Assembly (NCBI RefSeq): GCF_010548275.1
Contig: NZ_JAAGLT010000027.1
Location: 1-64,000, forward strand
Reading direction: 5' to 3'
Length of the DNA stretch: 64,000 nt
From: Streptomyces sp. SID12488
GTDB lineage: Bacteria > Actinomycetota > Actinomycetes > Streptomycetales > Streptomycetaceae
The translations under genes and the position numbers were made by a program. Below are positions 40,082 through 49,223 of this stretch, piece after piece; within the stretch, counting starts at the first letter, position 1; each line of letters starts with the position of its first letter. The notes beneath the pieces were generated by a model, which had not been told where the DNA came from, searched no databases, and saw only the letters and a program-made list of their open reading frames with translations.

Positions 40082-40215
40082 GGCATTCCTCCCCCGCCCG
40101 ACTCACCGATGTGTATCCGCTGAAGGGCGCACACGCGGACGCGTTCCGGCGGCTGACCGGAATCGTCCTCGACCTGAACCGCTACGAGTACTTCCTCGAA
40201 GCCGGGGTCGGCTGA
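40082..40215 (+). pseudogene. In-frame coding remnant after the DUF6086 gene
   Basis: Directly after the TAG of the DUF6086 gene the same frame stays open for 43 codons to TGA at 40213-40215 and reads VYPLKGAHADAFRRLTGIVL then DLNRYEYFLEAGVG, with codon use like a real gene. No start with a ribosome site is evident. It looks like the C-terminal end of a neighbouring gene whose 5' part was lost. I cannot name the family. Confidence 0.45.
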
Positions 40216-40304
40216 GCCGAATCCGATGCGCGAAGGCCGCGGCCTCCCTGATTGGGTGGCAGCGGCCTTCGTTCGTCGTACGAGCCCCGCGGCCCGCGCT
40301 CCGT

Positions 40305-41117
40305 CTACTTCACGTCGACGTAGTCACCGGCCGCCGTGACGGGCGCCGTCGTCGACCAGCCCGCGAAGGCGTAGCGGTACGTGCCGTCGACCGATGCCTT
40401 GACGGTGGTCTTCAGGGCGCCGGCGGCGCCCGCCTTGACCGTCTTGACGGTGACGAAGGCGGTCGTGCCCTTCTTCTGGAACTGGAGGGCCACCGGGGCG
40501 TTGGTGTAGCCCTCGTACTTCCGGGTCTTCCAGTTGGCGCGGGTCAGGGTGCCCTTGACCGTGATGGTCGCGCCCTTCTTGACCGGCTCCGGGGTGGCGT
40601 CGGTGGTGGTCAGCTTCGAGTGGAACTTGATCTGGGTGGTGCCGAGGTCGCCCTGGCTCTTGAAGTCACCCTCGTCCGTGAGGGCGACGGCGACGGCGCC
40701 CACCTTCCACGTGCGCGCGTCGGTGTTGAGGAGCTTGTTGTCAACATCGCCGCTGGTGCGCAGGTTGATGACACCCTTGCAGCTGGCGACGGTCGACGAA
40801 GTGGCCGTGCAGGTGCCCGGATCATCGGCGTGGAGGCGGACCTTGTCCAGATCCAGATCGGCGGTGCGGCCGACGTAGAAGAACGGAAGCGTGACGAGCT
40901 TGTTCGGGCTGATGCTGAGACCCGCGGCGTGCTTGAACGTGTACGTCACCGGCACGGAGGTGGTCCCCGTGGGGCGGGCGACGATCGGCTTGCCGTTGTT
41001 GACCGTCACCTTGGTGAAGGTGACGTCGGGCGCCGAGGCGGCCTGCGCGGCAGGCACAGCGAAGGCGGAGAGGGCCAGGGCGCCGGTGACGGCGGCCACA
41101 GTGGCACGTATGCGCAT
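40305..41117 (-). CDS. Secreted Ig-like-domain protein, paralogue 3 of 3
   Basis: A 270-aa exported protein, the most divergent and shortest of the three. The signal peptide MRIRATVAAVTGALALSAFA is nearly identical to the others, the central domain is about 40 residues shorter, and the C-terminal module keeps TPEPVKKGATITVKGTLTRA and ends AGDYVDVK. The two central Cys are conserved (CTATSSTVASC). It is separated from paralogue 2 by the DUF6086 gene and its remnant, which read in the opposite direction and so were probably inserted into, or trapped in, the tandem array. Confidence 0.75.
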   Translation of the reverse strand: MRIRATVAAVTGALALSAFAVPAAQAASAPDVTFTKVTVNNGKPIVARPTGTTSVPVTYTFKHAAGLSISPNKLVTLPFFYVGRTADLDLDKVRLHADDPGTCTATSSTVASCKGVINLRTSGDVDNKLLNTDARTWKVGAVAVALTDEGDFKSQGDLGTTQIKFHSKLTTTDATPEPVKKGATITVKGTLTRANWKTRKYEGYTNAPVALQFQKKGTTAFVTVKTVKAGAAGALKTTVKASVDGTYRYAFAGWSTTAPVTAAGDYVDVK

Positions 41118-41190
41118 GCGTTTCCCCAGGTGGAGAAAGGGGGCCCGGTGGTGCTGGTCCGCACGGAATCCATCCGTACGGCTCGCGTCG

Positions 41191-41264
41191 CACCCGGGCC
41201 CGAGTGATCTTGGAGTCTGTTGACTCGACCGCTCAGATCTGTGACGGGTGGGGATGGTTGTACG
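41191..41264 (-). promoter_or_regulatory. Shared upstream blocks, paralogue 3
   Basis: The proximal block (CACTCGGGCCCGGGTG on the coding strand) and the distal block (41231-41264, plus-strand core GCTCAGATCTGTGAC) match those of paralogue 2 in order and spacing, although the two genes are separated by unrelated DNA. Confidence 0.55.
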
Positions 41265-41399
41265 GAAGTTGCGGAATGTTGCGGAGAACACGGGAATTTT
41301 ATGCTCGCATTACCGTTTTTGTGCGGCGATGACCGACCAATGGTCGGGCGCGGAAACTCCCCCAGTCTCCGCGCCCCCGCCCTCACCCCCGCCCCCGCC

Positions 41400-44300
41400 T
41401 CAGTCGAACCAGCGATCCCGCGCCAGCTCCGTCGTCCTCGACGGGTCCTCCATCAGCGCCGCCACCTCGAACCGCCGCGGCCACTGACCGGCCGCCCAGG
41501 CGAGGCCGGCCGCGACGCCCTCCAGGGTGGCGGCGTGCACCACACCGTCCCGCGTCCGGCGCCAGTCCAGCTCCACGCCGTCGACGACGAGCTCGTCGTG
41601 CTCGACGTACGTGGCCGGCGTCGCCGGACCGAGCAGTACCCGTACCGAATCCGGTACGTCGTGCTCCGATCCCTCCGACGTCACCTCGCCCGTCACCGAC
41701 TCGCTCAGCCGCCGTACCTGGAACAGCTCGGCGAGTTCGGCGGCTCGCGCCGGGCGTACGGGGAGCAGCGGCACCCCCGCCGTGAACGGCAGCAGGTCGG
41801 GTGAGTCGACCACCACGGCGTCCGCCGCGTCGACCACCTCCACGTGCCCGTCGACCACGGCCCGCAGGTCGTCCGGCAGCGTGACCTGTTCCGGGTCGAG
41901 GTCGGCCAACGCGCCATAGAGGGCGTGCAGTTGGACTCCGCTCACCTCCCGGTCGGGGTCGGCGAGGCGGTCCAGCAGTTCGGCCGCGCCGCCCGGCTCG
42001 TCGAGGAGGGCGGCCACCGAGGTCCGTACGCCCAGCGCCCGGAGCACCTGCTCGTCGTCGAACCCGGTGGCGTCGGCCTCCTCGTACAGGCCGCGCAGCA
42101 GCGGGTCGCCGCCCGCCGCCAGGAGACCGGCCGGCCTGCGCCCGTCCAGCACCGGGTTTCCGCGCAACCACCAGGCGGTGTAAGGCCGTACGAGCTCATG
42201 CGTGCCGTCGGGCAGCAGGACACGCACCGGCTGGACGATCGCGTCCCGCAGGGGCGGCTGGGCGAGGAGCGCGAGGGCCTGGGGCCAGCGGTCGTCGTCC
42301 ACGAGGTCCAGGTCGCGTACGGCGACCAGTTCCGTGGCGACGGGAGGCACAGGCGAGTCGGGGAAGCGGTCGAGGATGTCCTCGCTCCACACGTCCACGG
42401 CGTCGAGCAGGCCCGGGTCGTCGGGTTCGGCGAAGTCGCTGTCCCGGGGCTCCAGTTCGTCCGGGTCGAGGACGATGTCGGTGGCGCGTACGAGGGCGAA
42501 GGTCGCGAGGACACCGCAGGCGGCCAGCGGCTGCTCGCCCCAGCGGTCGGCCAACTCACCGTCCACCGTCGCCAGTTCGCCTTCGCGGATCACCTGGGCG
42601 AACGGGCTGCCGGGCAGGACGAGTTCACCGGCGGGGGCCAGCTCGCCGTCCTCGTCGGGGAGAGCGAGGGCGCCGAGCCAGGGCTCGTCGCCGGGTTCGA
42701 GGCGGGCGTCCCGGACGAGGGCGAGGACCGTGTCGGCCAACTCCTCGGCGTCCGGGGTTCCTTCGTCGTCCCACGACAGGGCGGCGGAGTCCTCGTCGAG
42801 GGAGGCGGCGACGGCGGCCCGTACCTGCGGGGTGGTGAGGACGGCGCGCGGGGTCGCCGGGAGGGCGCCGAGCTTCTCCAGCAGGGGGTGCGCGGCGTCC
42901 GGGTGGGCGACCTTGAGGCCGAGGCGGGCGAGGGTCTCGGGGGCGGGGCCCTCCACCTCGCCCCCGATGGGCAGCAGCACCTGGCGGGGGCCGATGGTCG
43001 TACGCCCGTCGGCGAGCGGCACGGGCAGTCCGGTCAGCCGGTCGGGGTCGACGCCGGCCAGGCTGTCGTACAGCCGATGCCACCACTCGGGCGCCTTCTC
43101 CAGGCCGGCGAGCCGATCGACGGCCTCGGTGAGGGGGACGCGGGCGACCCCCAACGTCCGTAGTTCCACCCGGCGTTCGAGCCCGGCGGGCAGCAGCGTG
43201 GGCAGCACCTCGGCGAGGACCTGGACGGTCTCGGCCCCGGCGCCCTCGACGACCTCCGCGTCCCGGGGGCGCAGGGCCGAGGGCAGTTCCTCGTCGTCTC
43301 CCGGGTCGAGCGCGGGCGGGAGGAAGGCGGTGCGCGGCAGCCGTTCGAGGATCGCGTGGCGCAACTGCCCGTCCAGCTCGCTCTTGCCCAGCGGGCCGGG
43401 CACGAGCGCGATGATGCCCTCCCCCACCGGGTGCCAGTCGGCGAGGAGTTGGGCGTACGCGTCGGCTGCGCGCTGCACCAGGAAGTCGGTGAGCGGGCCG
43501 GGCGCGGCATGCCGACGGGCGGTGTCCAGCGGGAGCGAGGCGATGAGCAACGCCGGTACACCCAGCGGCTCGTCGCTCGGCGTGGGCGCGTGCACGACGG
43601 GGCTGGTCCGGGGCGGCACGGGAGTTCCGTCGGCGTCGACGGGCACCGCCCAGGTGACCGACCAGTGCGGACGCAGACGCTCCTCGACCGGCCGCCCGGC
43701 CAACAGGGCGGCCTCCAGGGGTCCGTGCGCGGAGACGGTACGCCAACGGCTCGTACCGTCCCGGGAGTCCTCCACGAGCGTCAGGGCGCCGTCGGTACGG
43801 CGGCTGAGGGTGCGCGTCTGCTCCCCCACCTCGATGACGACCTCTTCGAGACCGGGGAGGGTGAGGAGAAGCGCGTCGTCGACGCCGCTCAGCAGCCGCT
43901 CCGCGAGAGCCTCGGCGGCGGTGTCGCGCAACGGCAGGATGACAGCCGTGTCGTACGGGTCCGGGGCGGTGCCCTCGGCGGCGAACGGCAGCCTGAGGAG
44001 GGGCACATGGCCGTCGCGCCGCCGGATCTCGTCACCGAGTCCGGGGCTGTGCCGGGCGGTCTCGGCGGCCAGGTCGCGGGCCTCGGCCAGCGCCCACCGC
44101 ACACCCCCGTGCCGCCCGACGACGGCGGGCTCGTCGCTGACGGCGAGGACGGCGGCGAAGCCGACGCCGAACCGTCCGACGGCGCCCGTCGCCTTGCCGT
44201 CCTCGCCGCCCTTGCTGTCCTGGGCGTCCCGCTTGGCTGAGGCGCGCAAGGTCGACAGGGACTCCACACCGGTGGCGTCCAAGTGGGCGCCGGTGTTGGC

Positions 44301-44558
44301 GGCGACGAGGACTCCCTCGCGGAGGGTGAGCCGGAACCTGCCCGGCACCCCGGCCCGCCGGGCGGCGTCGGCGGCGTTCTGGGCAAGCTCGACGACGAGC
44401 CGGTCCCGGTAGCCACCGAGGACGAGATCCTCCTCGGCGTTGGCATCCTCACGGAACCGGGCGGGGCTGGTGGCCCACGCGTCCAGAACGCCCCGGCGCA
44501 GACGGGCCGTACCGAAAGGATCCGAGCCCTCAGCTGCCGGTCGCACGAACTTGCTCAC
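41400..44558 (-). CDS. Sacsin-type GHKL ATPase-domain protein
   Basis: A 1052-aa protein whose N-terminal 260 residues form a GHKL (Hsp90/histidine-kinase-like) ATP-binding domain of the sacsin-N type: N box LVVELAQNAADAA, a D/G segment VLVAANTGAHLDATGVESLS, and G box AVGRFGVGFAAVLAVS. The remaining 800 residues are acidic with no recognised catalytic domain. The family is found across actinobacteria and often annotated as molecular chaperone Hsp90-like, with no proven role. The GTG at 44558 follows GGAGAG. It is divergent from the SPFH gene over 234 bp, which suggests a link in envelope or protein quality control (inference). Confidence 0.82.
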   Translation of the reverse strand: MSKFVRPAAEGSDPFGTARLRRGVLDAWATSPARFREDANAEEDLVLGGYRDRLVVELAQNAADAARRAGVPGRFRLTLREGVLVAANTGAHLDATGVESLSTLRASAKRDAQDSKGGEDGKATGAVGRFGVGFAAVLAVSDEPAVVGRHGGVRWALAEARDLAAETARHSPGLGDEIRRRDGHVPLLRLPFAAEGTAPDPYDTAVILPLRDTAAEALAERLLSGVDDALLLTLPGLEEVVIEVGEQTRTLSRRTDGALTLVEDSRDGTSRWRTVSAHGPLEAALLAGRPVEERLRPHWSVTWAVPVDADGTPVPPRTSPVVHAPTPSDEPLGVPALLIASLPLDTARRHAAPGPLTDFLVQRAADAYAQLLADWHPVGEGIIALVPGPLGKSELDGQLRHAILERLPRTAFLPPALDPGDDEELPSALRPRDAEVVEGAGAETVQVLAEVLPTLLPAGLERRVELRTLGVARVPLTEAVDRLAGLEKAPEWWHRLYDSLAGVDPDRLTGLPVPLADGRTTIGPRQVLLPIGGEVEGPAPETLARLGLKVAHPDAAHPLLEKLGALPATPRAVLTTPQVRAAVAASLDEDSAALSWDDEGTPDAEELADTVLALVRDARLEPGDEPWLGALALPDEDGELAPAGELVLPGSPFAQVIREGELATVDGELADRWGEQPLAACGVLATFALVRATDIVLDPDELEPRDSDFAEPDDPGLLDAVDVWSEDILDRFPDSPVPPVATELVAVRDLDLVDDDRWPQALALLAQPPLRDAIVQPVRVLLPDGTHELVRPYTAWWLRGNPVLDGRRPAGLLAAGGDPLLRGLYEEADATGFDDEQVLRALGVRTSVAALLDEPGGAAELLDRLADPDREVSGVQLHALYGALADLDPEQVTLPDDLRAVVDGHVEVVDAADAVVVDSPDLLPFTAGVPLLPVRPARAAELAELFQVRRLSESVTGEVTSEGSEHDVPDSVRVLLGPATPATYVEHDELVVDGVELDWRRTRDGVVHAATLEGVAAGLAWAAGQWPRRFEVAALMEDPSRTTELARDRWFD

Positions 44559-44792
44559 GGACGTTCACTCTCCTCATCGGCGTGAGCAAGAAGGTACCCC
44601 GCGTCGGACAGGGCACCCGCCCACCGGACCCGGTCGGCCCCCAGGGCCTGCACACACACTCACGCATCCCCACACATCCCGGGAGGCAGAGGGCCCGTAC
44701 CGGCGCCACTTACCATTCCCTGCGGATCACGCCCGAGGCGGCGCAGGTCCACGAAGCAGGTACGAGGTACCTGTTCCTGAGGGGGGATCTCT

Positions 44793-45680
44793 GTGTTCGT
44801 GTTGTCCATACTGCTGCTCATAGCGGCGGTCGTGCTCTTTTTCGTCGGCCGTGGGCGGGAGGCCGGCGGCTGGAAGGCCGGAGCGGCACTCAGCGCCGTC
44901 GCGGCCGTGCTGGCCGGCGTCTTCGCGTGCGTCCATGTCGTGCGCGCCTACGAGGTCGGGGTGCCGGTGACCTTCGGCAAGGTCGGGAGTCCGCTGACCT
45001 CCGGCGTCCAGTTCAAGTCGCCGTTCACCGACGTCACGTCGTTCTCCACCCGTCCCGTGGACCTCGACCTCTACGGCAAGGACGTGGTCGAGGTCCGCTC
45101 GGCGCAGGGCGGGGTGCTGTACGCGGACGTCACCATCAAGTGGGCCGTCATCCCGGCCAAGGCGGTCGAGCTGTACCGGCTGGCGGGCAGCGAGGAGGCC
45201 GTCCAGGAGCGGCTGGTGGTGCCGGACAGCCGCGAGATCATCCGTAACGTATTCGCGAAGCACACCAGCGAAGAGGGCTACGCCTCCGCCCGCGAGGAGA
45301 TCGGCTCGGAGATCGCCGCCCTCATCAAGGCGCGTCTGGCACCGCGCGGGATCGACGTCACCAACGTGAATCTGCGCAATGTGAAGCCGTCGGACAAGCT
45401 GCAGGAACAGATCGACAAGAAGATCCAGCAGGAGCAGGACACCGAGCGGTCCGTCGAGGCGGCGCGTACGGCCAAGGCGGAGGCCGAGCGCAGGCGGATC
45501 GAGGCGGAGGGCATCGCCCGCGCCAACGAGATCCTCTCGAAGTCGCTGAGCGACAAGGTGCTGTACAACCAGTGCCTGGAGGCCTACAAGGAAGCCGCCA
45601 AGGCCAACCCGGTGTACGCGGTGCCGTGCGGCACGAACGCGAACGGCACCCCGGTCATCGTGGACAGCGGCAAGAACTAG
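44793..45680 (+). CDS. SPFH/Band 7 (prohibitin-like) membrane protein
   Basis: A 295-aa membrane-anchored SPFH protein. Two N-terminal hydrophobic segments (VLSILLLIAAVVLFFVG and ALSAVAAVLAGVFACVHVV) are followed by the Band 7 domain (AYEVGVPVTFGKVGSPLTSG through NVNLRNVKPSDKLQEQI) and a Glu/Arg-rich coiled coil (QQEQDTERSVEAARTAKAEA). Such proteins scaffold membrane microdomains and modulate membrane proteases. The GTG at 44793 follows a G-rich ribosome site. It ends before a very strong hairpin shared with the convergent DUF3027 gene. Confidence 0.9.
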   Translation: MFVLSILLLIAAVVLFFVGRGREAGGWKAGAALSAVAAVLAGVFACVHVVRAYEVGVPVTFGKVGSPLTSGVQFKSPFTDVTSFSTRPVDLDLYGKDVVEVRSAQGGVLYADVTIKWAVIPAKAVELYRLAGSEEAVQERLVVPDSREIIRNVFAKHTSEEGYASAREEIGSEIAALIKARLAPRGIDVTNVNLRNVKPSDKLQEQIDKKIQQEQDTERSVEAARTAKAEAERRRIEAEGIARANEILSKSLSDKVLYNQCLEAYKEAAKANPVYAVPCGTNANGTPVIVDSGKN

Positions 45681-45707
45681 CCCCGCTGGACCGGCAGTTC
45701 GTCAGGT

Positions 45708-45755
45708 GAAGTGCGGTGGGGGCGAGGGCCGTGGCCCTCGCCCCCACCGCACTTC
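45708..45755. terminator. Bidirectional hairpin terminator (23-bp perfect stem)
   Basis: The arm GAAGTGCGGTGGGGGCGAGG plus GCC (45708-45730) is perfectly complementary to 45733-45755 with only 2 nt at the centre. It lies between the stops of the convergent SPFH and DUF3027 genes and should terminate both. Confidence 0.93.
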
Positions 45756-45768
45756 CCTACCGCACTAC

Positions 45769-46722
45769 CTACGAGTGCCCGAGGTCCGCCGTATCCCCGT
45801 CCGCGTCCGCCCCGTCCACCGACACCGATCCGGAGTCGGCGGCGGGTCGCAGCGGGAACGGGTCCACCATCGTCTCGTCGATCACGTGCGGTGGCGGAAC
45901 CGGCGGCTTCGGCATCACCGCTGCCTCCGAGTGGCCTCCGCAGCCGTACGCCAGGGACACCACACGCCCGTCCGCCGGGGCGAACTCGTTCGTGCACACA
46001 CCGAACGCCTGCCCGAGTGATCCGCCGATCGCCACCAGGAACCCGCAGCTCACACACGTCGCCGGCGCGGCCTGGGCCATGGGCGTCGTGGGGCCGTACG
46101 CGTCCTCCCAGCGGTCGGCGGCGCTGTGCAGGCCGTACCGCGACAGGACGCGCGCCCGGCGCATGCCCAGTTCCTCCGCCACCGCCGCGATCGAGCCGCG
46201 AGCCGGTACGACCGTGAAGTCGGCCGGTGAGCCCGGTGTGATGTCCGCGTCCTCGGCCTCCGCCAGATCCGCGGCCAGTGCCACCGAAGCCGAGGCCGAT
46301 CCCAGCACGGAGTTCGGCAGGGGCTCGTCCTCGCCCGAGTAGCCGGGCTCCAGACGCAGGTCCTCCGCGTCCGTCGGGAGCAGGTCACCGGGGCCCATGT
46401 CCCCGGGGCGCAGGCGCTCGCTCCAGGGCACCCATTCCGGGGCCTGGAGGGCGTCGGGGCCCGGGAGGAGCACCACTTCGTCCAGGGTGACCAGCTTGGC
46501 CCGGGACGCCCGGGCGACCGTCACCGCCCAGCGCCAGCCCCGGTAGCCGAACTCCTTGCACTCGAAGAAGTGCGTGACCACACGGTCGCCTTCTGACACC
46601 AGGCCCGAGTGTTCACCCACCACGCCTGGTGCCGCCGCCTCCTCCGCCGCCGAAAGGGCGAGGTCGACGGCCTCGGCGCACAGGCGGTCGGGGGTGCGGC
46701 TTCGCGTTGTCGCTGCGCTCAC
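45769..46722 (-). CDS. DUF3027 protein
   Basis: A 317-aa DUF3027 protein, a family restricted to actinobacteria. It shows DRLCAEAVDLALSAAEEAAA at the N terminus, the central FECKEFGYRGWRWAVTVARA and WVPWSERLRPGDMGPGDLLP, and near the C terminus a possible metal site (CVSCGF ... CTNEF). The Pro-rich acidic tail is variable. The role is unknown. The GTG at 46722 begins SAATTRSRTPDRL; a start ten codons upstream is possible but adds an Arg-rich stretch not expected in relatives. It is divergent from the MFS gene over 439 bp. Confidence 0.85.
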   Translation of the reverse strand: MSAATTRSRTPDRLCAEAVDLALSAAEEAAAPGVVGEHSGLVSEGDRVVTHFFECKEFGYRGWRWAVTVARASRAKLVTLDEVVLLPGPDALQAPEWVPWSERLRPGDMGPGDLLPTDAEDLRLEPGYSGEDEPLPNSVLGSASASVALAADLAEAEDADITPGSPADFTVVPARGSIAAVAEELGMRRARVLSRYGLHSAADRWEDAYGPTTPMAQAAPATCVSCGFLVAIGGSLGQAFGVCTNEFAPADGRVVSLAYGCGGHSEAAVMPKPPVPPPHVIDETMVDPFPLRPAADSGSVSVDGADADGDTADLGHS

Positions 46723-47161
46723 AGGTATCGCTTCTCTCCTACGCCGTCTCACGAGTGCGCCCGTCCCGACGGGGTGCGACCGGTTGCGAACGGAGCGGAC
46801 CAGAGGACCGCGTCAACGTTCGCGCCCGATCACGCTCGGGCGCACCTACGTCATCCATTCTGCGGGATGGCCGAGAGGCGCGCGGCCGAGAACAACCGCC
46901 ACTGCGCGCTACGCACGCTACCTTCTCCAGCGCCCGGGGCCCACACCGACGGGACGGTTCGTGGCGACCGACATCCAACCGTGGCAACTCCGGCCCTCCT
47001 CCCGTTCGCCTCTCACCCCACTCTTCCCGGCCTTCAATGGCCGGAAAACACCTCACCCGAACCGTCATGAGTCGCGCCCAACCCCCTCCTCCCCCACCCC
47101 ACTCGGCCCCATACGCGCGGTAACCACGCTAGGTACGCCGTTCTCGGGGCACTATTGCGGG
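46723..47161. other. 439-bp divergent intergenic region
   Basis: No gene is supported, and the open frames here have non-coding codon use. Two inverted repeats are visible: GCGCCCGA-6 nt-TCGGGCGC (46822-46843), and TTCCcGGCC against GGCCGGAA (47025-47045), either of which could be an operator for the MFS gene at 47162. The region falls in G+C toward the middle, consistent with promoters in both directions. Confidence 0.5.
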
Positions 47162-48616
47162 GTGGCAACCGACAGGTCGCCCCACGGCGCCACCGAGACC
47201 GGTGGGACCGAGGGGCACAACCCGAGCGGCACCGGCACCAAGAGCGGCCGGCGTGGCGTACGGGACCGGATGAACGGGTCCGTACGTGCGGTCGGCCATG
47301 CCCTGCACTTCCCGGTGACCGGTACGGCCCGGGGCATCCGCAAGGCCACCCACGCGCACGGGGCCGGGGAGTCCGGGCTCGGCAAGCTCATCGAACTGCA
47401 CGCGGTGAACGGCGCCGGCGACGTCATGATCACCATCGCCCTCGCCTCCACCGTGTTCTTCTCCGTCCCCACCGACGAGGCACGCGGGCGCGTGGCCATC
47501 TATCTCGGCATCACCATGGCGCCCTTCACTCTCCTCGCCCCCGTGATCGGCCCCCTCCTCGACCGTCTCCCGCACGGCCGCCGCGCCGCGATGGCCGGCT
47601 CGATGCTCGCCCGCGCGCTGCTCGCCCTGCTGCTCGCCGGCGCGGTCGCCACCGGCAGCATCGAGCTGTACCCGGCCGCGCTGGGCGTCCTGGTCGCCTC
47701 GAAGGCGTACGGCGTGGTCCGCAGCGCCGTCGTACCCCGTCTCCTGCCACCCGGCTTCTCCCTGGTGAAGGCCAATTCGCGGGTCACGCTGAGCGGGCTG
47801 CTCGCCACCGGTCTGGCCGCACCCATCGGCGGCGGGCTCCAGGCCCTCGGACCGCGCTGGCCGCTCTACGGCGCCTTCGTGATCTTCATCGCGGGTACGT
47901 TCCTGTCCTTCACGCTCCCCCACAAGGTGGACTCCGCCAAGGGCGAGGACATCGCTCTGCTGGCCGCCGACCCGGAGCATCTGCACGGCCCGCACCGCCG
48001 CGAGACCCTGCGCCGCCCGGGTCTGCGCACGGTCGGTACGGCCGTCACGCACGCCCTGGGCGCCAACGCCGCCCTGCGCTGTCTGTCCGGCTTCCTGATC
48101 TTCTTCCTCGCCTTCCTGCTCCGCGAGCACCCGCTGACCGGGGAGAGCGCCGCGTGGTCGCTGGGCATGGTCGCCGTCGCGGCGGGCGTCGGCAACGCGC
48201 TCGGTACGGCGGTCGGGGCGGCCGTGAAGCAACGCGCGCCGGAGCTGATCGTCGTGACGGTCGTCGCCGTGGTCCTCGGCGCGGCGATCGTCGCCGCGAT
48301 CTTCTTCGGCGCCGCCCTGGTCGCCTGTCTGGCCGCGGTCGCCGGGTTCTGCCAGGCCCTCGCCAAGCTGTCCCTGGACGCCCTGATCCAGCGGGACGTT
48401 CCCGAACACGTCCGCTCCTCCGCGTTCGCCCGCTCGGAGACACTGCTCCAGATGGCCTGGGTGCTGGGCGGCGCGATCGGTATCGCGCTGCCGCTGATCG
48501 GCGAGCTGGGCCTCGGGGTGGCCGCCACGATCGTCGCCGTCGGCTGGCTGACCACCGTCAAGGGCCTGATCGGCTCGGCCCGCCACGGGGGCCGGGCCCA
48601 CCCCCGGGTCGCCTGA
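47162..48616 (+). CDS. MFS transporter
   Basis: A 484-aa membrane protein of the major facilitator type, about 12 helices, with LTLSGLLATGLAAPIGGGLQ-like and APVIGPLLDRLPHGRRAAMA (motif A-like DRLPHGRR) segments. A 70-residue basic, Gly/Thr-rich N-terminal tail precedes helix 1. The GTG at 47162 is the last start before that tail; no strong ribosome site is seen. It heads a run of genes in the same direction (DUF2771, mqnB, mqnD) but with gaps of about 100 bp, so co-transcription is uncertain. The substrate is unknown. Confidence 0.82.
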   Translation: MATDRSPHGATETGGTEGHNPSGTGTKSGRRGVRDRMNGSVRAVGHALHFPVTGTARGIRKATHAHGAGESGLGKLIELHAVNGAGDVMITIALASTVFFSVPTDEARGRVAIYLGITMAPFTLLAPVIGPLLDRLPHGRRAAMAGSMLARALLALLLAGAVATGSIELYPAALGVLVASKAYGVVRSAVVPRLLPPGFSLVKANSRVTLSGLLATGLAAPIGGGLQALGPRWPLYGAFVIFIAGTFLSFTLPHKVDSAKGEDIALLAADPEHLHGPHRRETLRRPGLRTVGTAVTHALGANAALRCLSGFLIFFLAFLLREHPLTGESAAWSLGMVAVAAGVGNALGTAVGAAVKQRAPELIVVTVVAVVLGAAIVAAIFFGAALVACLAAVAGFCQALAKLSLDALIQRDVPEHVRSSAFARSETLLQMAWVLGGAIGIALPLIGELGLGVAATIVAVGWLTTVKGLIGSARHGGRAHPRVA

Positions 48617-48722
48617 CGCCACCCGGCGAGGCCGGGACAGCACGTACGTACCGCACCTACCGGTGCCCGGCACGCCGTACCCACGTGACAACCGTGCCGC
48701 GGGTGCCCGATAGCCTTCGGCC

Positions 48723-49223
48723 ATGACCTCGTTGCGTTCCGCTTCCACTGCGCGCCGTCGCCGCGCTGTTGCCGCCGTCGGCGCCGTTGGTGCCGGACTG
48801 CTCGTCCTGTCCGCCTGCGACAAGCCGACGCCGATCTCCACGATCACCGTCGGCACCTCCTCGGTGAGCTCGGAGGCCTCCTGCTACGCCGACGGCGACG
48901 CCAAGGAGCTGAAGGCGGCCGAGGTGACCGAGTGCCTCAAGAAGGACACCGCCAAGGACTCGGACGTCAAGAGCATCAAGGTCGACCCTGACGAGAACGT
49001 GCGCTTCGGTGTCGACCCGAAGATCGCCGACAAGGGCTGGACGATCCTGCTGAACGGCAACCCGCTGACCGACGCCAGCACCAAGACGTACCGCACGATC
49101 CCGGGCAGCGTGTTCTTCAACGAGCAGTACGGCGCCCAGGGGGACTCGACGCTCGTCACCGTCAAGGAGGGCGAGGGCGACGTCAAGGGTGTGTGGTCGT
49201 TCCGGCTGAAGAAGGACTCCTGA
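48723..49223 (+). CDS. DUF2771 lipoprotein
   Basis: A 166-aa lipoprotein: Arg-rich N terminus, hydrophobic core VAAVGAVGAGLLVL and lipobox LSAC, so the mature protein starts at Cys32. The body matches DUF2771 (KPTPISTITVGTSSVSSEAS, WTILLNGNPLTDASTKTYR), a small actinobacterial family of unknown role located outside the membrane. Its end overlaps the start of mqnB by about 30 bp, so the two are probably translated from one message. Confidence 0.85.
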   Translation: MTSLRSASTARRRRAVAAVGAVGAGLLVLSACDKPTPISTITVGTSSVSSEASCYADGDAKELKAAEVTECLKKDTAKDSDVKSIKVDPDENVRFGVDPKIADKGWTILLNGNPLTDASTKTYRTIPGSVFFNEQYGAQGDSTLVTVKEGEGDVKGVWSFRLKKDS

